NCBI GenBank assembly: GCA_000310025.1 | Contig: FN648751.1 | Location: forward strand, 31,062 to 41,579 | Direction of reading: 5' to 3' | DNA length: 10,518 nucleotides | Source of the DNA: Ectocarpus siliculosus | Lineage: Eukaryota > Sar > Phaeophyceae > Ectocarpales > Ectocarpaceae | Part shown: positions 7,230 to 10,518 of the stretch, one piece after another | How positions within the stretch are numbered: position 1 is the first letter of the stretch | Layout: every line of letters starts with the position of its first letter | Made by a program: the position numbers and the translations under genes | Notes under the pieces: model-generated | Database searches by the model: none | Told to the model about the DNA's origin: nothing | The model's input: only the letters and a program-made list of their open reading frames with translations

Positions 7230-8450
7230 CTACAGAAGCTCCGGCAAATTCATCAGCTTTTTCCGGTGGTACTGCAGGTTGCTCTTGCTAAGAGCCTTGG
7301 TGAGCATGTCTGCATGTTGCTCCGACGTCGACACAAACTTGATCGAGATGTCACCCGACCTAAACAATCCACGAATGAAGTGGTACCGCACGTCGATGTG
7401 CTTGCTACGCGCTGAGCTAAGGGGGTTCTGCACCAAAGCCATGGCCCCCTGATTGTCCTCAAGGACCTGAATGCTACCGCCGCTGGTCTCTGGGGCAATA
7501 AACGAAAGCACTGCACGCACAAACAAAGCTTCTTTCACACCCTCTCCGGCAGCAATGTACTCTGCCTCCGTAGACGACAAAGATACGATAGCTTGCGTCT
7601 TGCTACCGTGGCTGATGACGGCTCCTCCAACCGTTGTTGCCAGCCCTGACACCGAACGTCTATCCTCAGCGTCGGCGTAGCTAGCGTCCACGCACACCGC
7701 CAGCCCCAGCCCCGATCTCCGTTTATAGGTGATCCCGAGGTCCCTCGTCTCTTTGAGGTAGGCGAGGATCCTCCGTATCGCCTTCCAGTGCCTCTCGGCA
7801 GGGGCGTGGGCGTGGCGCGCTACCGCACGCACAGCGAACGAGATGTCCGGGCGCGAGAACGTCGACACCCACATCATGCTGCCGATGGCCTCCCTCACCG
7901 GCCACTCCCCTCCACTTTCGTTATCTCGCTTCGGTCCTATGGGGGATTCTGTACTCAGCTCGGTCGACGCCAGGGCCCTCACGAAGGCGTCTGGAGAGTT
8001 GAGCACGAGGTCCTCCGCTCCCAGCAGGAAGTCCTCTGCCTCTTGGCGCGCGATGTTGGCCTCCTCCGCGCGCTCGCACAGCAGCGCTTGCACCGCCCTC
8101 GCCTCTAGCCCTTCCACCACGTCGACCACACACGCGAGCATCCAGTGGGTGTACTCCTCCGTGCTGGTGATGGGCAGGGTGGGCAGCCCGGCCGCCGATG
8201 CATGGCGGGCGAGCAGACCTTCGGCACTCGTTGACGACTCGTACCTCGTGTTCCGGCGAGGATTCTCCCTGAGTCGGCGGCTGGTGAGTTCGGCCGGCTC
8301 GCCAAAGCGGGCGAGCCTCCGTTCCTCGGGCCCGCGGAGCACCGGAATATCCGTGTACGCTGCCGCTCGTCGCTGCCGCCACCGCTGCTGCTGCTGCTGC
8401 CGCCGCCACCGCGACTGCTGCTGCTGCTGCTGCTGCGGCGGCGGTACGTC
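7230..8450 (-). CDS. Copia pol, 3' part: linker and RNase H, reverse transcriptase core missing
   Basis: The frame opens after a stop at 8451-8453 with a proline and glutamine-rich stretch from the CAG tract; the first Met is at 8342. Numbering from that Met (370 aa), residues 148-200 match the conserved stretch just downstream of copia reverse transcriptase (REAIGSMMW, SRPDISFAV, RILAYLKETRDLG). Residues 214-366 are the RNase H domain with acidic residues D219 (VDASYAD), E259 (SSTEAEY), D296 (EDNQGA) and D345 (HADMLTK), plus the SKHIDVRYHFIR signature. RNase H degrades the RNA strand during reverse transcription. Residues 1-125 are the pre-RT linker. No KARLVAKG, SLYGLKQ or YVDD motif exists, so about 200 residues of palm and fingers are absent. 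A polyprotein product would have been processed by the element's protease. Confidence 0.9.
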   Translation of the reverse strand, partial: DVPPPQQQQQQQSRWRRQQQQQRWRQRRAAAYTDIPVLRGPEERRLARFGEPAELTSRRLRENPRRNTRYESSTSAEGLLARHASAAGLPTLPITSTEEYTHWMLACVVDVVEGLEARAVQALLCERAEEANIARQEAEDFLLGAEDLVLNSPDAFVRALASTELSTESPIGPKRDNESGGEWPVREAIGSMMWVSTFSRPDISFAVRAVARHAHAPAERHWKAIRRILAYLKETRDLGITYKRRSGLGLAVCVDASYADAEDRRSVSGLATTVGGAVISHGSKTQAIVSLSSTEAEYIAAGEGVKEALFVRAVLSFIAPETSGGSIQVLEDNQGAMALVQNPLSSARSKHIDVRYHFIRGLFRSGDISIKFVSTSEQHADMLTKALSKSNLQYHRKKLMNLPELL

Positions 8451-10518
8451 CTACGCCGCCGCCCACATCGGCCATCCCGGTCGACGTGGTAGATGGGGCG
8501 ACGCTCGCGCCCTCCCTGCTCGAGGGGGCGCCATCGCCAGCGTCGCCCGCGCCCGACTCCTGGGGCGCGGCCGGCGGCGCCGCCGGCGCATCGCGCGCGG
8601 GCGGCTCCGCGGGCCCCGGGTTTGCCGTCGTGTCAAGGTGGAAACCTCCATCCTCAGGTTCTCCCTCCGCCCTCCCTCCACCGTGGCATGACGCACCCCC
8701 TCCGCCCTCGTGCTCCCCAGTCGTGAGCTCCTCGTCCTCCTCTGCAATGGGAGGCAGCGGCTGGGGGTGCGCGGTCGGGGCGGCGGGCACAGATTGCCAG
8801 GTGAAGTTGCGAGTGGTGATCGCTTGGCGTTTTTCGTTCAGGATGCGCACGCAATCACGGTTTGTGTTGATTCCAGGGCCGAGGTAAAAACACTTTTTTG
8901 CTTTCGGCTCTGACTTGTGCGTGCGCTTGACCTTGTATACGGCGGGTTTGAGGAACGGGTACGTCGCCTCTGGGGGAGGTGGGTGCCCGTGCCACATTTC
9001 GTACGGCGATTTCTTGTCCGGGTTGGATGTGGTGGAGGTGTAGTTCAGGGCGTTGCATGCCCAAGCTGTGGCTTCGGCCCAAAGGGAGGGGTAGCTTGGT
9101 GCTTCGGGGTAAAGAATCGGCGCTTGTATGCGGGCGGCTAGTGCTGCATCCTTTATCAGTCCCAGTGCTCTCTCAGCTACACCGTTGTATTCTGGGCTGT
9201 ATGCGGGGGTGAACTCCTGCTTGATGCAATACTTGCGGCACAGCTTTCCGAATTCTCCCTCGAAAAACTCTCCTCCGTTGTCAGACCGCACGACCATGAC
9301 CTCGGATGGGGCTCCGTCTGCCCTGTTTTCCGCTAGGTATCTCTCGAATGCCTCTGCAGCGTCTGACTTGTTTTTCAAGAAGTAGACGCGGTTCCACCTC
9401 GTGCAGTCATCCCTTACAATGAGAGTGTACCACTTCCCCCCCAAGCTCTGCACCCTTGCCTTCCCACTCAAATCCACGAACACTCTCTGCAGTTTCTTAA
9501 CTGCTCGGGTTGACGTCCTGTTGGGGATGGGCTTGGATAGCCCCTTTGCCGTCGAGCACCCCATGCACTCCCGGAGCTGGCCCACCAGCGTCACCCCTTG
9601 CTGCTTCGCCGTGTTCTTCAGTAGCACCTCGTGGGAGTGGCCGTGCGTGCAGTGGAAGTCGTTGATGTCAACGGGGGTGCGGTTCGCTTTCGCGTTACCA
9701 GGAGCAATTATGGCACAGGCTAGTTCCCTACCCGAGTCTATGCGGTGACCAGTCTGAACGAACAGGTCCCCCCATAGAGGGAAGTACACCGACTCCCCCC
9801 CACCAACGAACACCTCCAACTCACGCTCGTCTGCGGCTAAGCGGCCCTTGGTTTGCTTCAAAAGGGCTGTGAGGGACGCGAGGTTGTAATTCAGCTCCGG
9901 CACATGAGCGACCCGTTTCAACAGCAGGTCTGTGGTCCCAACGCGAGAACCGATGGTCACCCTCACGTCGCCGTAGCCTACTATGGCGAAGGCTTGCTTC
10001 CCTGCGGCGACACTCAAACGTCGATCGCACTCATGGTAGTTTTCGAACGCGTTAGCGCTCGGGAACATGTGGTTGGTTGCGCCGGTATCGGCCACAAACC
10101 TTTCCTGCCTGGCCTGCTCTACACCCCCTCGATCAACGACTCTGTTCCACTCGCCTGTGAAGTCACGGACCACTAGCGCCTCCTCTGCCACGTCCAGTGC
10201 GGTGGCGTCCAAGACCGGCAGCTCCACCGCGAGCACCGCCTGCTCGGACGAGCACTTGCTCTTGTCGTGTCCGTAGCCCAGGCATTTCTCGCATCGCAGG
10301 GGCTCCGGCTTGGTACAGGCGGCCGCCTGGTGACCCTTCTCTCCGCACCGGAAGCAGCGGCCGTGCATGCTACCTGCACCGCCGCCGCCTCCGCCGCTGT
10401 TGCCACCACCACCGCCCTTGCGACCACCCCCTTTCCCCTTCTGGCTGCCACCGCCGCCGCCGCCCTTGCTGTGGCCGCCGCTGCTGCGGCCGGGCGCTCC
10501 GCCCCTGTTGCCACCGTC
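7921..10518 (-). CDS. Copia gag-pol, 5' part: nucleocapsid, protease, integrase (partial)
   Basis: The frame is open to the right edge, so the true start is outside. The Met at 10368 is internal, preceded by about 50 Gly/Ser/Lys/Arg-rich residues of the nucleocapsid tail. Numbering from 10368: two CCHC zinc knuckles (C5-C8-H13-C18 and C26-C29-H34-C39) bind genomic RNA; D94-T95-G96 (VADTGATNHM) is the aspartic protease site; H239, H244, C268, C271 form the integrase zinc site; D299, D363 and E399 are the integrase catalytic triad with the expected 35-residue D-E spacing; residues 453-524 are the copia integrase C-terminal part (SPYEMWHG, KKCFYLG). Residues 525-640 are a Pro/Gly/Ala/Glu-rich linker. 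From about 8450 the useful frame shifts by one base; the remaining codons to the TAA at 7921 (poly-Ala onward) are out-of-frame reading. Confidence 0.92.
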   Translation of the reverse strand, partial: DGGNRGGAPGRSSGGHSKGGGGGGSQKGKGGGRKGGGGGNSGGGGGGAGSMHGRCFRCGEKGHQAAACTKPEPLRCEKCLGYGHDKSKCSSEQAVLAVELPVLDATALDVAEEALVVRDFTGEWNRVVDRGGVEQARQERFVADTGATNHMFPSANAFENYHECDRRLSVAAGKQAFAIVGYGDVRVTIGSRVGTTDLLLKRVAHVPELNYNLASLTALLKQTKGRLAADERELEVFVGGGESVYFPLWGDLFVQTGHRIDSGRELACAIIAPGNAKANRTPVDINDFHCTHGHSHEVLLKNTAKQQGVTLVGQLRECMGCSTAKGLSKPIPNRTSTRAVKKLQRVFVDLSGKARVQSLGGKWYTLIVRDDCTRWNRVYFLKNKSDAAEAFERYLAENRADGAPSEVMVVRSDNGGEFFEGEFGKLCRKYCIKQEFTPAYSPEYNGVAERALGLIKDAALAARIQAPILYPEAPSYPSLWAEATAWACNALNYTSTTSNPDKKSPYEMWHGHPPPPEATYPFLKPAVYKVKRTHKSEPKAKKCFYLGPGINTNRDCVRILNEKRQAITTRNFTWQSVPAAPTAHPQPLPPIAEEDEELTTGEHEGGGGASCHGGGRAEGEPEDGGFHLDTTANPGPAEPPARDAPAAPPAAPQESGAGDAGDGAPSSREGASVAPSTTSTGMADVGGGVGRTAAAAAAAAAVAVAAAAAAAAVAAATSGSVHGYSGAPRARGTEARPLWRAGRTHQPPTQGESSPEHEVRVVNECRRSARPPCIGGRAAHPAHHQHGGVHPLDARVCGRRGGRARGEGGASAAVRARGGGQHRAPRGRGLPAGSGGPRAQLSRRLREGPGVDRAEYRIPHRTEAR
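8355..8461 (-). repeat. CAG/GCC trinucleotide tract inside copia pol
   Basis: On the minus strand there are seven CAG units (8415-8435) and five CAG units (8385-8399) separated by GCG/GCC-rich codons. In the RNase H frame they encode poly-Gln; in the integrase frame poly-Ala. The change of frame between the two pol parts must occur between about 8450 and 8343, inside or at the edge of this tract. Confidence 0.9.
10369..10500 (-). repeat. Gly-codon-rich low-complexity segment of gag nucleocapsid
   Basis: GGC/GGT repeats encode runs of five or six glycines broken by SQKGKGGGRK-type basic residues, immediately before the first zinc knuckle. Arg/Lys/Gly-rich nucleocapsid tails bind RNA non-specifically. 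The stretch stays in frame with the zinc knuckles, so it belongs to the polyprotein. Confidence 0.8.

Larger units (their letters stand above)
6651..10518 (-). mobile_element. Ty1/copia LTR retrotransposon, 5'-truncated by the window, internally deleted
   Basis: The minus strand encodes, in copia order, nucleocapsid, protease, integrase and RNase H, which places integrase before the reverse transcriptase/RNase H region and so excludes a gypsy-type element. The 5' LTR, primer-binding site and most of gag lie beyond 10518. The coding region ends with TAG at 7230-7232. The left limit is a guess based on a TGTTGG...GAACA pair and a polypurine tract. The reverse transcriptase domain is missing and the frame is broken once, so this copy should depend on proteins from an intact relative. 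Protein motifs are otherwise well kept, which suggests a fairly recent insertion. Confidence 0.9.

Noticed and set aside
7253-8108. Other-frame open frames over the copia region, including a 282-codon plus-strand frame at 7843-8691
   Set aside because: They are shadows of the GC-rich pol frame; no domains, and they are overlapped by conserved RNase H and linker sequence.

Overview
This is eukaryotic DNA, dominated by repeats and transposon sequence. The eukaryotic call rests on a Ty1/copia-type LTR retrotransposon (right third, minus strand), several microsatellites, a satellite array and the absence of any dense gene layout. I cannot name the species. A protist or algal genome is plausible because the copia coding region is very GC-rich while the surrounding DNA is closer to balanced, but this is inference. 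I recognise no ordinary host gene, tRNA or rRNA.

Layout, left to right. (1) 1-853: about eight tandem copies of a ~107-bp satellite unit packed with palindromes. (2) 854-1693: no clear unit, but the same vocabulary (CATG, CCATGG, CTCATG, CGTG) continues. In both zones a C(A/G)TG-like core recurs about every 10 bp, once per helical turn, sometimes exactly 10 bp apart for many steps. (3) 1694-2913: unassigned, with one long polypyrimidine tract. (4) 2914-3474: two adjacent copies of a 262/299-bp LTR-like unit, each ending in a 10-base tRNA-Lys-type primer-binding-site-like sequence and differing mainly in a (CAA)7 versus (CAA)18 tract. (5) 3475-6650: mostly unassigned, holding a third diverged copy of the LTR-like unit (5672-5900) and two copies of a ~95-bp dispersed repeat (about 4485-4580 and 6568-6650). 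(6) About 6651-10518: the copia element on the minus strand, its 5' part running off the right edge.

The copia element reads, in its own 5'->3' order: glycine-rich nucleocapsid tail, two CCHC zinc knuckles, aspartic protease, integrase with HHCC and D,D(35)E residues, a long Pro/Gly/Ala linker, a CAG-rich tract where the frame changes, then the RNase H domain and a stop at 7230. The reverse transcriptase catalytic domain that should lie between linker and RNase H is absent, although both flanking parts are well preserved. The copy therefore looks non-autonomous by internal deletion.

The strongest candidate for something undescribed is the left 1.7 kb: a decamer lattice of CATG palindromes from which a higher-order satellite seems to have been built. 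Its function, if any, is unknown.
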